Shown here piece after piece: positions 1 to 10,808 of a DNA stretch of 64,000 nt. The notes beneath the pieces are model-generated. The model worked only from the letters and a program-made list of their open reading frames with translations, was not told where the DNA came from and did not search any database. Origin of the DNA: Polyodon spathula (taxonomy: Eukaryota > Chordata > Actinopteri > Acipenseriformes > Polyodontidae); assembly GCF_017654505.1 (NCBI RefSeq), contig NC_054535.1, forward strand, positions 47,129,848 to 47,193,847. The letters run 5' to 3'. A program made the translations under genes and the position numbers. Position 1 is the stretch's first letter; each line of letters begins with the position of its first letter.

Positions 1-835
1 AAGCAATATTCTTGTTTCAGGCTCTCTGGGTGTGCATCTCCGCCCCAGCTTTGGAAGTATATAATGCAACTCATCGAGGGCACCTCTCAACAATCCAGTG
101 TTCACTTTCTTTCTTCCTTTCAGGTTCTCAAGCCTTTATTTATGTGCATGGGATCTCCTCTGTGTGTCTGTTCCCCCAAGAGTTGGAGACCCCCCTTTTA
201 TTTAAGGCCTTAGCAAACAGCAGGCCCTATCTTATATGTGTTCAGTTTTTACTAACTATATATCCCTGAGGTGTGCCGAGCACCCAGCCCTTGGAATTAG
301 CAGCATCACGACGCAGTCCTCTCATAATCTGCAGTGGTGACCTCACCCCGACTTGGACCTCGTCCTGCTGAGAGTTCCGAGAAGTCAGGCGACATCTCAA
401 CAGGTTGCCTGGCTCCCACTGTATGTACTGTATAAAGCTACAAGAACTAAGGCTGTACCACGAATAATAACAGTGCATGTTACATAACATTTAATGGCTT
501 AACACTTTTTGCTCATGTTGAAATCCAGCTATCCCAATGAAGGGATGTCTGAGAAAGTGGAGGAATCATGTACATTTATAGCCACAGCGGGGATTTTTAT
601 ACTAAGTAACCTCCTTTTACTATGGGACAGATTTCCGTTAGATAATTTCTACCTTTAAGTAAAAGGAAAGGAATGCCTTATGGAGGTACTAAAATGCAGG
701 GGTAGCAATTTACATGACCTAGAATCAACAAATTATGGCCATTGCATGGTTCATTAATGGAGGGATTCAATGTGTGTGCTTTTCTCTGTAATCACTGTTA
801 ATATAGCTAGATTTAGGGCAATAGAATGAAATACC
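1..835. other. Unassigned leading segment
   Basis: I recognise no gene or mobile element here. Roughly 1-420 is somewhat richer in GC than the AT-rich sequence after it and may be an old retroelement remnant. The short open frames on both strands show no domain. Confidence 0.3.
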
Positions 836-1660
836 TTGTAACAGGGGAGATCTGTGCTTACTGTCTGGTGCATGCGTGGTACTGCAGGACGAGGGCAGCA
901 GCCTCGTAAGATCCGTCTGTCAGTCACGGCAATGACACGGAGAGGTGGGGGAAGAGGGTGTGTGGGCTTTCCCTTTCTGAGTGGCTGAGAGGCGGGCCTT
1001 GGAGGATTGCTCGGCCCATAAGTACTGCTCTTGGTTGTGCATTTGGGTGGCTGTGACCGGGAATACACAGAGACTCTGGCCGAGAAGGCTGGTGTAAACA
1101 TAGACCAGACAGGAACGTCAGTGTTGGAGTGAGCGACCAAAATAGGCAAGCATGGCTGAGGAAGACAGCTGGCCAAGAGAAAGAAGGCCATAGAAAATAA
1201 AGTATTACGTACCCGAGGGGACGTGTGTAGATATGGGGAACTCTGGCCACCCCAGTGTATAAAGAGTAGTCAAGCGTAGGACGAAGACACAAGCTGACAG
1301 GCATAATGGCAGTGGGGGCACTGTATAAGCAGAACTTTTGTTTTGTAGCTTTAATGATGTTTTATTTTCCCCTTTTCTTTCACCTTTTGTTTTCATTATT
1401 CTTTTGAGCACATGTGAATGCGCCAGCACTGAACTGTCTACCAGAATTGGTATTCCTGTGGACCTGTCTACCATCACTGGTATTCAGGCCACACACAATA
1501 GTGCAGGCTAAAATAAATCACTGCAAAAGAAAAATAAATAAATGGAACTGGGCACCTGTGAGGTGTTTGCAAATACACTTTTCTGTCTCCCAAGTCAGTG
1601 AATACCCACACTCTTCCTCATACCCGTATACACAATTACTGTCTTTTATTACATTGATAA
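836..1660 (+). mobile_element. Probable LTR-like retroelement remnant
   Basis: The segment opens with TGTAACAGGGG, close to the TGTAACA starts of the LTRs at 33104 and 58559. It has a GC-rich first half (about 836-1310), then an AT-rich half with AATAAA-like signals near 1514-1540. No target duplication or coding sequence is visible, so the right border is a guess. Confidence 0.3.
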
Positions 1661-1964
1661 ATTCTACTTCTTGATGCCCTTTTAATATTAAACAGTACAT
1701 ATGATTTTATCCATTGCTTACTGAATCTGTGTGGTTGTTTAGTGCTTACATCAAGGCATCAGTACTATAACACAGAAAGCAATTGCTGAGTGAGCAACGT
1801 AAGGCATCCTTTTGTTTTCATTTTTTTTTCACTTAGAGCAGCCATAAGTTGCAGTGTTTAACAATCTCCTTGTCACAAACTAACAATGTCAATCTTACAG
1901 TCACACACATATTCATCAGCACATTGCATTGTCGTGTGGGGCATGTCTTTAGTTATGTAGGTGT

Positions 1965-2159
1965 GTGACAGACCCAGAAGCAAAATGGTAAGTTTAAAGT
2001 GGTATTTTATTTATATATCACAAAAACAAAAAAACACATTACTCACAACAGTCTCCAACACACTCTCCTCAAGCAGTGCACCTTCCTCCCTTAAATATTA
2101 GTAACGTGACAATTAATCAATAAACACCCCCACATTCCACACATGAACATTAACACACA

Positions 2160-2160
<1 letters not shown>
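1965..2160 (-). mobile_element. LTR fragment, minus strand
   Basis: Read on the minus strand this has the layout of an LTR: a TATTTAAGGGAGG promoter-like stretch, a TATAAATAAAAT poly(A)-like stretch, and an end at TGTCACA. Its 5' part runs into the (CA)n and (TA)n tracts that follow. No partner LTR or target duplication was found. Confidence 0.35.
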
Positions 2161-2204
<44 letters not shown>

Positions 2205-2220
2205 CAAATGTCAGTAAGTA

Positions 2221-2281
<61 letters not shown>
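2161..2281. repeat. (CA)n followed by (TA)n microsatellites
   Basis: A (CA)n tract (about 2161-2202) is followed after a short spacer by (TA)n (about 2223-2281). The (TA)n abuts the left end of the Tc1 element, which inserts at TA. Confidence 0.95.
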
Positions 2282-2285
<4 letters not shown>

Positions 2286-2676
2286 CCTTGCAAAAGTATT
2301 CAGACCCCTGACCAATTCTCTCATATTACTGAATTACAAATGGTACATTGAAATTTCGTTCTGTTCGATATTTTATTTTAAAACACTTAAACTCAAAATC
2401 AATTATTGTAAGGTGACATTGGTTTTATGTTGGGAAATATTTTTAAGAAAAATAAAAAACTGAAATATCTTGCTTTCATAAGTATTCAACCCCCACACAT
2501 TAATATTTGGTAGAGCCACCTTTCGCTGCAATAACAGCTTTAAGCCTTTTGCGGTAAGTATGTACCAGCTTTGAACACAGTGTCGGAGTGATTTTAGCCC
2601 ATTCTTCTTGGCAGATTTGCTCCAGATTATTCAAGTTGGTTGGACGACTCTTGTGTACCGCAATTTTCAAATAGTG

Positions 2677-2965
2677 CTACAGATTCTCAATGGAATTGAG
2701 ATCAGGACTTTGACTGGGCCACTGTAGGACTTTCACCTTTTTGTTCTTGAGCCATTCCAATTTTGCTTTGGCCTTGTGCTTGGGATCATTGTCCTGCTGA
2801 AAGGTGAATTTCCTCCCAAGCTTCAGTTTTTTAGCGAACTGAAGCAGATTCTCTTGCAGTATTTTCCTGTATTTTGCTCCATCAATTCTTCCTTCAATTG
2901 TAACAAGATACCCAGTCCCTGCTGATGAGAAGCATCTCCACAGCATGATGCTGCCACCACCGTAC
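2677..2965 (-). pseudogene. Tc1 transposase, C-terminal catalytic part
   Basis: This is the C-terminal half of the same transposase, beyond the LINE insertion. GGGSIMLW is followed by the second catalytic Asp in [12 protein letters not shown] and by [12 protein letters not shown], which carries the third acidic residue (Glu). The family normally continues beyond this point; here the frame ends at IENL. The open reading frame extends a few codons into the inserted LINE, which gives a false start. Confidence 0.85.
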
Positions 2966-3366
2966 AACACCATACCGTACACCGACAGGCTAAAAGAATT
3001 GAATCTGTTCAGTCTTGAACAAAGAAGACTACGTGGCGAACAAATTCAAGCATTAAAAATTCTAAAAGGTATTGACAGTGTCGACCCAAGGGACTTTTTC
3101 AGCCTGAAAAAAGAAACAAGGCCCATGGGTCACAAATGGAGTTTAGACAAAGGGGCATTCAGAACAGAAAATAGGAGGCACTTTTTTACACAGAGACTTG
3201 TGAGGGTCTGGAATCAACTCCCCAGTAAGCTTGTTGAAGCTGACACCCTGGGATCCTTCAAGAAGCTGCTTGATGAGATTCTGGGATCAATAAGCTACTA
3301 ACAACCAAACGAGCAAGATGGGACGAATGGCCTCCTCTCGTTTGTAAACTTTCTTATGTTCTTATT
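2966..3366 (+). mobile_element. 5'-truncated L2/CR1-type LINE inserted in Tc1
   Basis: On the plus strand, from about residue [17 protein letters not shown] to a stop after LDEILGSISY (3301), this is the C-terminal end of a non-LTR retrotransposon polyprotein. It matches the copies at 37276 and 52519. The 3' end has the octamer-like tail ending in TTTCTTATGTTCTTAT. Only the last ~400 bp inserted, which is the usual outcome of incomplete reverse transcription. It interrupts the transposase codons just before GGGSIM. Confidence 0.85.
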
Positions 3367-3450
3367 TCACTGTAGGGATGGTGTGTCTTGAGGCGTGGGC
3401 AGTGTTAGGTTTGCGCCACACATAGCGCTTTGAGTTTTGGCCAAAAAGCT

Positions 3451-3918
3451 CTATCTGGTCTCATCTGACCACAAAACCTTTTCCCACATCGCAGCTGGGT
3501 CACTCTCATGCTTTCTGGCAAACTCCAGACGTGCTTTCAGATGATACTTTTTGAGTAACAGCTTCTTTCTTGCCACCCTCCCATACAGGCCAGTGTTATG
3601 CAGAGCTCTTGATATGGTTGACTGGTGCACCATTACTCCACTCCCAGCCACTGAACTCTGTAGCTCCTTCAAAGTGATTGTTGGCCTCTCTGTGGCTTCT
3701 CTCACAAGTCTCCTTCTTGTTTGAGCGCTGAGTTTTGAGGGACGGCCTTTTCTTCGCAGTGCCTGGGTTGTGTGATGCAGCTTCCACTTCCTGATTATTG
3801 ATCCAACTGTGCTCACTGGGATATCTAAACACTTGGATATTATTTTGTACCCTTTCCCTAATCTATGCATTTGTATTACTTTATCTCTAACTTCTGTAGA
3901 ATGCTCTTTGGTCTTCAT
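3451..3918 (-). pseudogene. Tc1 transposase, N-terminal part
   Basis: This is the N-terminal 155 residues of a Tc1/mariner DD34E transposase, the enzyme that binds the inverted repeats and cuts and pastes the element at TA. It starts MKTKEHSTEVRDKV and has the paired-type helix-turn-helix region (IPVSTVGSIIRKW), the GRPSKL hook between the two DNA-binding subdomains, and the first catalytic Asp in LWSDETR. A one-base shift just after DET (about 3463) puts the next block (ELFGQNSKRYVWRK) in another frame. About 85 bp further on the gene is cut by the LINE insertion. Confidence 0.9.
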
Positions 3919-4278
3919 TTTCCTTCAGATTCACAGCCTTACCAATGATCCTTCTACAGTGGGGTTTTTATCCAGAAAATGTGACAGCAACTTTAATGAT
4001 TCACAACTGGAGGCCAATGGTAAGGTAATTGTGTCCTCGTTAGGGCAATTTCTTTCATCGGTGCAAACTGGGAGCTTCCACAGCACAGGGGTTGAATACT
4101 TATGCAAACAAGATATTTCAGTTTTTTATTTTTCTTAAAAATATTTCCCAACATGAAACCAATATCACCTTACAATAATTGATTCTGAGTTTCAGTGTTT
4201 AAAAATAAAATATCAAACAGAACGGAATTTTGTAATATGAGAGAATTGATCAGGGGTCTGAATACTTTTGCAAGCCAC

Positions 4279-4281
<3 letters not shown>

Positions 4282-4311
<30 letters not shown>
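4282..4311. repeat. (TG)n(TA)n microsatellite
   Basis: A short TG then TA tract directly at the right end of the Tc1 element, mirroring the (TA)n at its left end. Confidence 0.9.
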
Positions 4312-4748
4312 TGTCACCTTTTTGCTCGCCACACAGGCTCTCACGGGTTCTTCTCCCTTCTGAATCACGACCCAACACACAGGATTCTACTGAAACAGCG
4401 CTCACGCGCACTTTTAATAAACACCAAATGAAATAAACACAAAACAAACACCTAGCTCCTATTTGGAGCACTCACTAAACATAAACAGGAACCTAACTAT
4501 CACGCAGGATGGCTAAACCGTTTACCTGCCACAAACATTCAAAAACACCCTTACACAATACCTCAATACGACTGCTCACTCGCACAGTCAGGCTATTCTC
4601 TCAGCAGCAGCCTGGAACAGACTGGCTGCCTCTCTTAAATACCCTGCACCTGGCTCTAATTTACAATTACCACCAGGTGCAGGGGATTACTAAACAATAA
4701 AACAATTACCCAATTAAACCCCATAACACCCAAATGTGCATTCTCACA
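4312..4748 (-). mobile_element. Solo LTR (Ty3/gypsy-like), minus strand
   Basis: On the minus strand the segment begins TGTGAGAATGC and ends GGTGACA. It carries a promoter-like TATTTAAGAGAGGC and a 3' TATTAAAAG poly(A)-like signal, in LTR order. No internal coding region or second LTR follows. The 5-bp flanks do not match, so one border may be eroded. Confidence 0.55.
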
Positions 4749-4794
4749 AGGTTTTTAGCAGGGAAGGATCTTAACCCTTCAAGATGTCAAGAAT

Positions 4795-5057
4795 CTTAGT
4801 TCTTCAAGATGTCTGGGCCAACCTACCTTCCGAGTTCCTTCAAAAACTGTGTGCAAGTGTACCTAGAAGAATTGATGCTGTTTTCTAAGGCAAAGGGTGG
4901 TCACACCAAATATTGATTTGATGTAGATTTTTCTTCTGTTCACTCACTTTGCTAATTTTGTTAATTGATAAATATAATCTATTAACATGCCTATTTTTGA
5001 AAGCATTCTTACTTTACAGCATTTTTTCACACCTGCCTAAAACTTTTGCACAGTACT
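4795..5057 (+). mobile_element. Right-end fragment of a second Tc1 family
   Basis: The last codons of a Tc1 transposase (WANLPSEF-like, then CASVPRRIDAVF) lead into a right inverted repeat that ends with CCTAAAACTTTTGCACAGTA. The inverse of this end appears as a left end at 35172. The rest of the element is absent. Confidence 0.75.
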
Positions 5058-6116
5058 TTATATGGACGTTGGAAGAACACATGGTGCACTCGTTAAGTAA
5101 GGTGCTCACACCGGTATATCATCACCATGAAGCTTCACCAGGGCAAGTTGTGGACGTAGAAATTACACATGAACCAACACAACTAGTTTCAATTTTTACT
5201 TTGTTTCATGCATACTATCTGAATAACATGTATACAGAATTAATTTATTATATAAATAAAACTTGAATTTACTTTGAGAATTTTATTTTCACATTTTTAA
5301 ACTGGGTAGATATATGTGGTGTATGTAGTATGAATATGCTAATACTCTACATGTTAGTAAGATCTTCAAACTACGAAAGCTTTGCTTATACAGAGTTGTG
5401 AAAATGTTGTTATGTACTGTATATAACAGCTTCTGGCACTTATTGGGTCATACAATTATTTGGAATGTACATAATATTTTAATCACTGCTCATAGTACAT
5501 ACAGTTAAATTGCATGAGTGATATATTACAGTACTGTTTATATCACTGGAAGTTAGTCCAGGTATGACAATGTGATTAAAACAGCTTTGGAAAACAATTT
5601 CCCAGGAGTATTTTCACCTTTGAAAGGACCATAAAAACAAGGCTTGTTGTTTTGTTTCAGCAAATTCCATATTAGTTATGTAACTACGAAGGTTTACACT
5701 GTGGTGCTCCAGATTGTTGAAATGTTTTCTTTTACTGGGATACTGTTAGTATTAGGGAATACAATTGTTGTCAGTTTACAGGAGTATACATTACCAGGGA
5801 TTTCGCATGCAGAGCTTGGGTCAAACTCAGTCTTGACATTACTGCAAATATACAATAAATACAGTCTATACACAAAGAACTGTTCAAAAGTTTAGGATGG
5901 GAAGCATTAAAAAAAGGTTAGTCGAACTCCCTATAATGAAGAGTATTGTAAAGATGGCAAAATAATTTACAAAAAACATTTCTGCTGTGGTGTAAATGAA
6001 CATCTTGACTGGGAGTTATTTGCAAAAATCACATTTTGTGCACACAACAGAACAAAATTCAGATCTGTTTCTTTTTTGAGACAGCTTACCTTTACATTTA
6101 CCTTGCTTATCTATAC
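5058..6116. other. Intergenic, nothing recognised
   Basis: AT-rich sequence with no domain-bearing frame. The longest frame (5644-5895, plus) has no recognisable feature. Confidence 0.4.
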
Positions 6117-7861
6117 AGTTGTAGTCAAAAGTTTACATACCCCAGTGGAAATTTATAATTTCTAGAAATTACTCAAAAACAAAGAATTATAGGAAAAATC
6201 TTTTGTAGCAAAAGTTTTGCTATTGTAGATGAGGAAAGAAAGTTACAAGAAATAGATGTTTAAGCAATGTATTTGCAAAACTCCAAAAATGCTAATTCAA
6301 AAGCATTCATACCCTTTGATGCTATGATAGTATTGTCTACAAGGTGGTAGAAATTTCAATATGAAAATGCAAAACCTAATTCTAGAAAAGTCTAGAAAAT
6401 GCTAGATTGTAAGTGAACATTCTTAGAGTATAAAAAGTGTTAGGCATAGGATGATTGCTGTCATTATCAATAAGTCAATATGGGAAAAAGTGAAGAGCTA
6501 TCTGAAGACCTTAGGCAGAACATTATTTGTTGTCCTAAAGCTGGAGAAGTATACAATAAGATTTCTAAGCATTTGAGCATCCCAATTTCAACTATTGTTT
6601 CTATTATCAAGAAATCCAAGACTCAGTACTGTCACAATGCTCCATTGGTCTGGAAGAAAGAAGGTTCTTTTACCAAGAACAAGTAGAAGAATTGTGTGGA
6701 AGGTTAATAACAATCCAAGATTGACTGCCAAAGATATTCAAAGTGCATTGGCTGCAAGTGAGACTGGGGTTTCCATTTCAACCAGAGGTCGGGTATTGCA
6801 TGGTGAAGGTCTCAATGGTTGCAGGCCAAGGAAAAAGCCTATGAAAACATCACAAGGATAATCGCTTGAAAACGAATTTGAATGATGGATATGTTCTGAG
6901 TTCTGATAAAGACAATTTGTGGAGTGATGAAACAAAAATCGAGCTATTTGGTCACACTGATAGTCACTATGTTTGAAGAAAGTCTGGTGAGGCGTACAAA
7001 GAAAAGAACACCATATCTACTGTCAAGCATGGAGGTGGTAATATCCTTCTATGGGGCTGTTTGTCCTCTAATGGCACAAGAAATTTAATTTTAAATTTAG
7101 TTCTATTACATGGTAAAATGGATTCCATAGCATAGCAAAATATATTTGCCAATCATCTGAAACCCTCCACTGCAAAACTTGATTTAAAGCATAACTGGAC
7201 ATTCTAACAAAACATTGATCCAAAGCACACATCAAAATCTACTTCACAATGGTTAAAAACGGTTGTGCAGAGAGCTTAATAATAATAATAATAATAATAA
7301 TATAATAAATAATAATAATAATAATAATAATATAATGTGTAGAATGGCTTTCATCAGTGTTTCAAGCACTTAACAGGAGTCTTTCACAATGACTTTGATT
7401 GTATTACAAAGGCCAGGCTATTTCACAATGACTTTGATTGTATTACAAAGGCCAGGCTAAATTGTTGGCTATATTTTATTGATTTTACTATGCAGTTAAC
7501 AAAGCTGCTCTGGCGTTTTAAGGAGTAAGTGCTTATTAACTTATTAACTTATTCATTTTTATCATTCTGCATCTGAAACACTGTATGGGTATTTAATTCA
7601 AATATTTAGTAACACTTAAGAACGGACATGTGCGAGAACTAGCTATTAATTTCATTTTCCTTGTCAGGGTATGAATACTTTTAAATTAGCATTTTTGGAG
7701 TTTTGCAAAAACAATATTGCTGAAATAAATAACTGTATATCTATTTCTTGTAACTTTTTGTCCTCATCCACAAAAGCAAAACTTTTGCTACAAAAGATTT
7801 TTCCTATAATTATTTGTTTTTGAGAAATGTACATTTCCATTGGGGTATGTAAACGTTTTAC

Positions 7862-7862
<1 letters not shown>
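6117..7862 (+). mobile_element. Degenerate Tc1-like transposon
   Basis: The left end AGTTGTAGTCAAAAGTTTAC and the right end near 7862 are inverted copies, and the match extends about 150 bp inward. A (TA)n tract follows immediately at 7863. The centre holds a broken transposase, an (AAT)n tract (7279-7334) and an exact 39-bp tandem duplication (7382-7420 and 7421-7459). Confidence 0.85.
6480..7130 (+). pseudogene. Tc1 transposase pseudogene
   Basis: Starts MGKSEELSEDLRQNI with a helix-turn-helix block (ISKHLSIPISTIVSIIKK). It shifts frame near 6660 to give SRRIVWKVNNNPRLTAKDIQ, and later shows WSDETKIELFG (first catalytic Asp) and [12 protein letters not shown]. Stops and frameshifts separate the blocks, and the C-terminal DPKH and PDLNP motifs are largely lost. 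It is clearly inactive. Confidence 0.8.

Positions 7863-7931
<69 letters not shown>
7863..7931. repeat. (TA)n microsatellite at Tc1 right end
   Basis: About 69 bp of TA repeat abutting the element end. The open frames through it (Ile-Tyr repeats) are not genes. Confidence 0.95.
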
Positions 7932-7934
<3 letters not shown>

Positions 7935-8828
7935 AATACAGCATATATAATCCCGGGCTATCATATGGAACTTGAAAGTTGCACTACGTGAATGAAACAA
8001 GCAACGTGATTGGTCGAGCAAGGTTCCAGCTGTCCGTTTATTGGATGGCTACAGACAGTTGGAGCCTCATCACATATTTTAAATCACATGCGCTGTTTAA
8101 CAAAGTTTAAAGTATTGGACGGTAGGCATCTTGATACATGAAGTACAATTAAATGAACTGGAAGATAGCAACAACAACAACAAAAAAATAAATAAAATAA
8201 ATAAATAAATAAATAAATAAAAAAAATGCTGTCTTTATGCACACTCACCCCTACTTTGTCACTTCAGATAATGTATTTCCAGCGGTTTGTAAATGCTAAA
8301 GAAAACCCAATTTATTTGACTGAAGGACATTTAATAAAAAAAACACTAATAATTTTTTGCCTTAAACAAAAACTTATCAAATCAAATCGACTGTTTTACC
8401 TGGATTATAAATGTAAAAGACCCTTTAGGGTGTCCGTATATGTGCCTCACAGTACCCCAAGATGTCTGCATATTCAAAATACACTAAATTACTAAATGGC
8501 TTTTTTTTTTTTTTTTTTTTTTTTTTTGCATTCATATTGGAATTGTTTATGGTTATTTAATGCTGTTTACATAATAAATATTTAGTTAATACATTTCACA
8601 TTTCACAATTTTTTATTGTACGCTATGTGGCAACATCCAAGCAGACATTGTTCAAACATGTAAACACATATTTACAAACATTTTACTCCAAGCAAACAAA
8701 ATATCACAAATAAGTTAGGCATTTACTGTATTTGCAAACATTATTTAAACATTCAATAACAAGTCTTAGTTGAAATAATATTTTGTGTGAAACTTCTATG
8801 CATGAAATCTAAGAAAATTGTAGGTCTT
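7932..8828. other. Intergenic with (AAAT)n and poly(T)
   Basis: No gene is recognised. Simple tracts are (AAAT)n near 8190-8222 and T26 near 8502-8527. Confidence 0.4.
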
Positions 8829-9264
8829 TGTGATAGGGTACGCCCGCCCCTATGTTTATTTGAATTTTTGTATTCTTATTGTTATTATTTAAATGTTTTT
8901 TGTATTATTGTTGGTGTGATTTTGCAGAATGTGGTTGTCTTCAAATTGATTAGTTGTTTGCCAATTTGAGGATGGCCACATGTACAGAAAGAGGAGCAGC
9001 TGAGCGCTCCAGGAGGAAAAGAAAGGAGAATGAATGAGAACAGAGAAGAAAAAACTTACATTAACAACTGCGACTCATGCTGGATTTATACCAGCACGAT
9101 ATTTGTTGGTTTATTGTGCTTGTTTATTTTGGCCACTGTGCTGTTTTGTTTGTGTTCGGTTTGTTTTATTTATTTAATAAAAAAAAAGCGCACATTTGCA
9201 TCTCATCCCGCAGTACTGAGCCTATTTTCTGGTTCGGTGACATCCCACCCAATCATCTGTGACA
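8829..9264 (+). mobile_element. Solo LTR, plus strand
   Basis: Begins TGTGATAGGG and ends ATCTGTGACA. Its start (ACGCCCGCCCCTATG) is related to that of the LTR at 24122. An AATAAA-like signal lies near 9175. Flanking 5-mers are GTCTT and GTCCT, a one-mismatch candidate duplication. The open frame at 9030 (NENREEKTYINNC, then a hydrophobic run) lies wholly inside the LTR and is not taken as a gene. Confidence 0.65.
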
Positions 9265-9394
9265 GTCCTTTCCATGAACTGTGATTATTAACAAAAAAAA
9301 AACTCTCATAAAGTGTTAAAGTTGTTACTGGAAAATTGAATCTTAAATATGATGTGCTATCACGGTAGAAACAGCAGCAGAAAACATTATTAGT

Positions 9395-10808
9395 TACTAT
9401 AACCCTGGTGAAAAGAATAACAACCATTACCAAAAGGGAAGAGCTTCTCTGACCCATCAATCACTGAGCATACATAAAAAAGCTGCCCCATCAGGGCCCT
9501 GTGAGGAGGAAGTCCCTCCCACCTCCTGCTGAAGAGGGTCATCCTCACAATAGCATATCACCATTTTTGAAATTTAAGGTAAGCTGGGGACACGACCTCG
9601 AAGGGTATTGATTGTCATTCTTTTCAGGGAACTAGGGTTATGATAATAACCTGACATTCCCTTTCAAGTGGAATGACATCCATTACTGAATGGGAAACTA
9701 TACCAAAGCTGTCGTGGCTCCAGATTACTGACAGTACAGCCTCACGGCGATAGCCTCATAGCCCTCATGACGCCTAAGGGCATGTCACCTGCAACACCCT
9801 AGAGCCCAGAGAGGGCCTTTCTCGGTTTGCAATATCAAGGCGATAAAAACGTGCAAATGTCTGACTACCTGTCCATGTAGCAGCATTGCAAAGCTAATCC
9901 AAGGAGGCACCATGAAAGACAGCCCAAGAAGTCGCTTGGCCCCTGGTAGAATGGGCTATAATGTCCCCAGGCATGGGGGAGTCAGTCTGTTCATACGCCA
10001 AGTGTATGGCATCTGCCACCCAGTGTGCTAGACGTTGCTTCAACAAGGCTTGACCTCTATAGTGGGATCCATAGCAGCCAAACAGCTGTTTGGGATGTCT
10101 CCAGGATGTTGTCTTATCCAGATAACAGCACAGAGCCCGGACCGGGCAAAGCGCGTGCTGTCTACGGTCCTCCTCTGACTCATGCGGGGGAGGTCTGAAA
10201 GCTTCCAAAACCACTGGTTGGAATGAGGAAACCACCTCTGGCAAAAAGGCTGGGTTCGTTCTTAATGTTTCCCGCGAGTCAATACCAGTGAAAGCCGTAC
10301 ATGTGTCATCGATGGACAGTGCATGAAGCTCACTTACTCTTCTGGCAGACATAATGGATAATAAAAACACCACTTTGAGGGAAACAAGGCACAGCTCTGT
10401 TGAGGCCATAGGATCAAATGGGGGACCCGTAAGGACCCCCAGCACCAGCTCCAGATCCCACTTAGGGACCACGCTTTTCATCGGAGGACGGAGCCTCCGT
10501 GCCCCTTTAAGAAATTGCACTGCCAGGAAGTGTGCCACTTGAAAGGGAATGTCAGGTTATTTCTATAACCCTGGTTCCCTGAAAAGAATGACAACCATTA
10601 TCCTTTGAGGTCATGTCCCCAGCTGACCTTCGATTTCAAAAACGGCGATATGCTACTGTGAGGACGACCTTCTTCAGCAGGAGGTAGGAAGGACTTCCTC
10701 CTCACAGCAGGGCCCTGATAGGGCAGCATTTTTATATATGCTCAGTGATTGATGGGTCAGAGAGGCTCTTCCCATTCGGGTATGGTTGTCATTCCACTTG
10801 AAAGGGAA
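9395..10808 (-). mobile_element. DIRS-type element: recombinase enclosed by inverted repeats
   Basis: The left arm (about 9395-9690) and the right arm (about 10531-10808) are inverted copies of one another over about 270 bp. Shared blocks include GACCCATCAATCACTGAGCA, GGAGGAAGTCC and TTCCCTTTCAAGTG. Between them lies a tyrosine recombinase reading on the minus strand. DIRS retroelements have inverted terminal repeats and a tyrosine recombinase instead of an integrase. Here gag, reverse transcriptase and RNase H are missing, so it is an internally deleted copy. Confidence 0.75.
9840..10538 (-). pseudogene. DIRS tyrosine recombinase, truncated
   Basis: A DIRS-family tyrosine recombinase that would integrate the circular DNA copy. 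The frame reads VPKWDLELVLGVLTGPPFDP, then SARRVSELHAL (catalytic Arg), CPVRALCCYLDKT, and AHSTRGQATSWA (the HxxR box). A TAG at 9891-9893 follows GASLD. Beyond it the same frame continues CNAATWTG and ARFYRLD, where the catalytic Tyr lies. The protein is therefore cut just before its nucleophile. The N-terminal core-binding region is missing; the frame begins directly at the right inverted repeat. Confidence 0.8.

Larger units (their letters stand above)
2282..4281 (-). mobile_element. Tc1-like transposon with long inverted repeats, split by a LINE insertion
   Basis: The left end (GTGCCTTGCAAAAGTATTC, from about 2283) and the right end near 4281 are inverted copies. The similarity continues inward for about 200 bp, as in the IR/DR-type Tc1 elements of fish. 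The transposase lies on the minus strand in two pieces separated by an L2/CR1-type insertion (about 2966-3366). The element is dead because of that insertion and a frameshift. Confidence 0.9.

Noticed and set aside
754..1304. Two overlapping minus-strand frames of 126-145 codons
   Set aside because: No domain; they fall in a GC-rich segment with LTR-like character.
2161..2202. CRISPR-like regular repetition
   Set aside because: Simple (CA)n and (TA)n tracts without spacers in a vertebrate genome.
2945..3301. A 118-codon frame starting in Tc1 sequence
   Set aside because: It is an accidental fusion of antisense Tc1 sequence to the inserted LINE end.
9030..9284. Frame with a hydrophobic, membrane-like stretch
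   Set aside because: It lies inside a solo LTR and uses the T-rich promoter and poly(A) regions.
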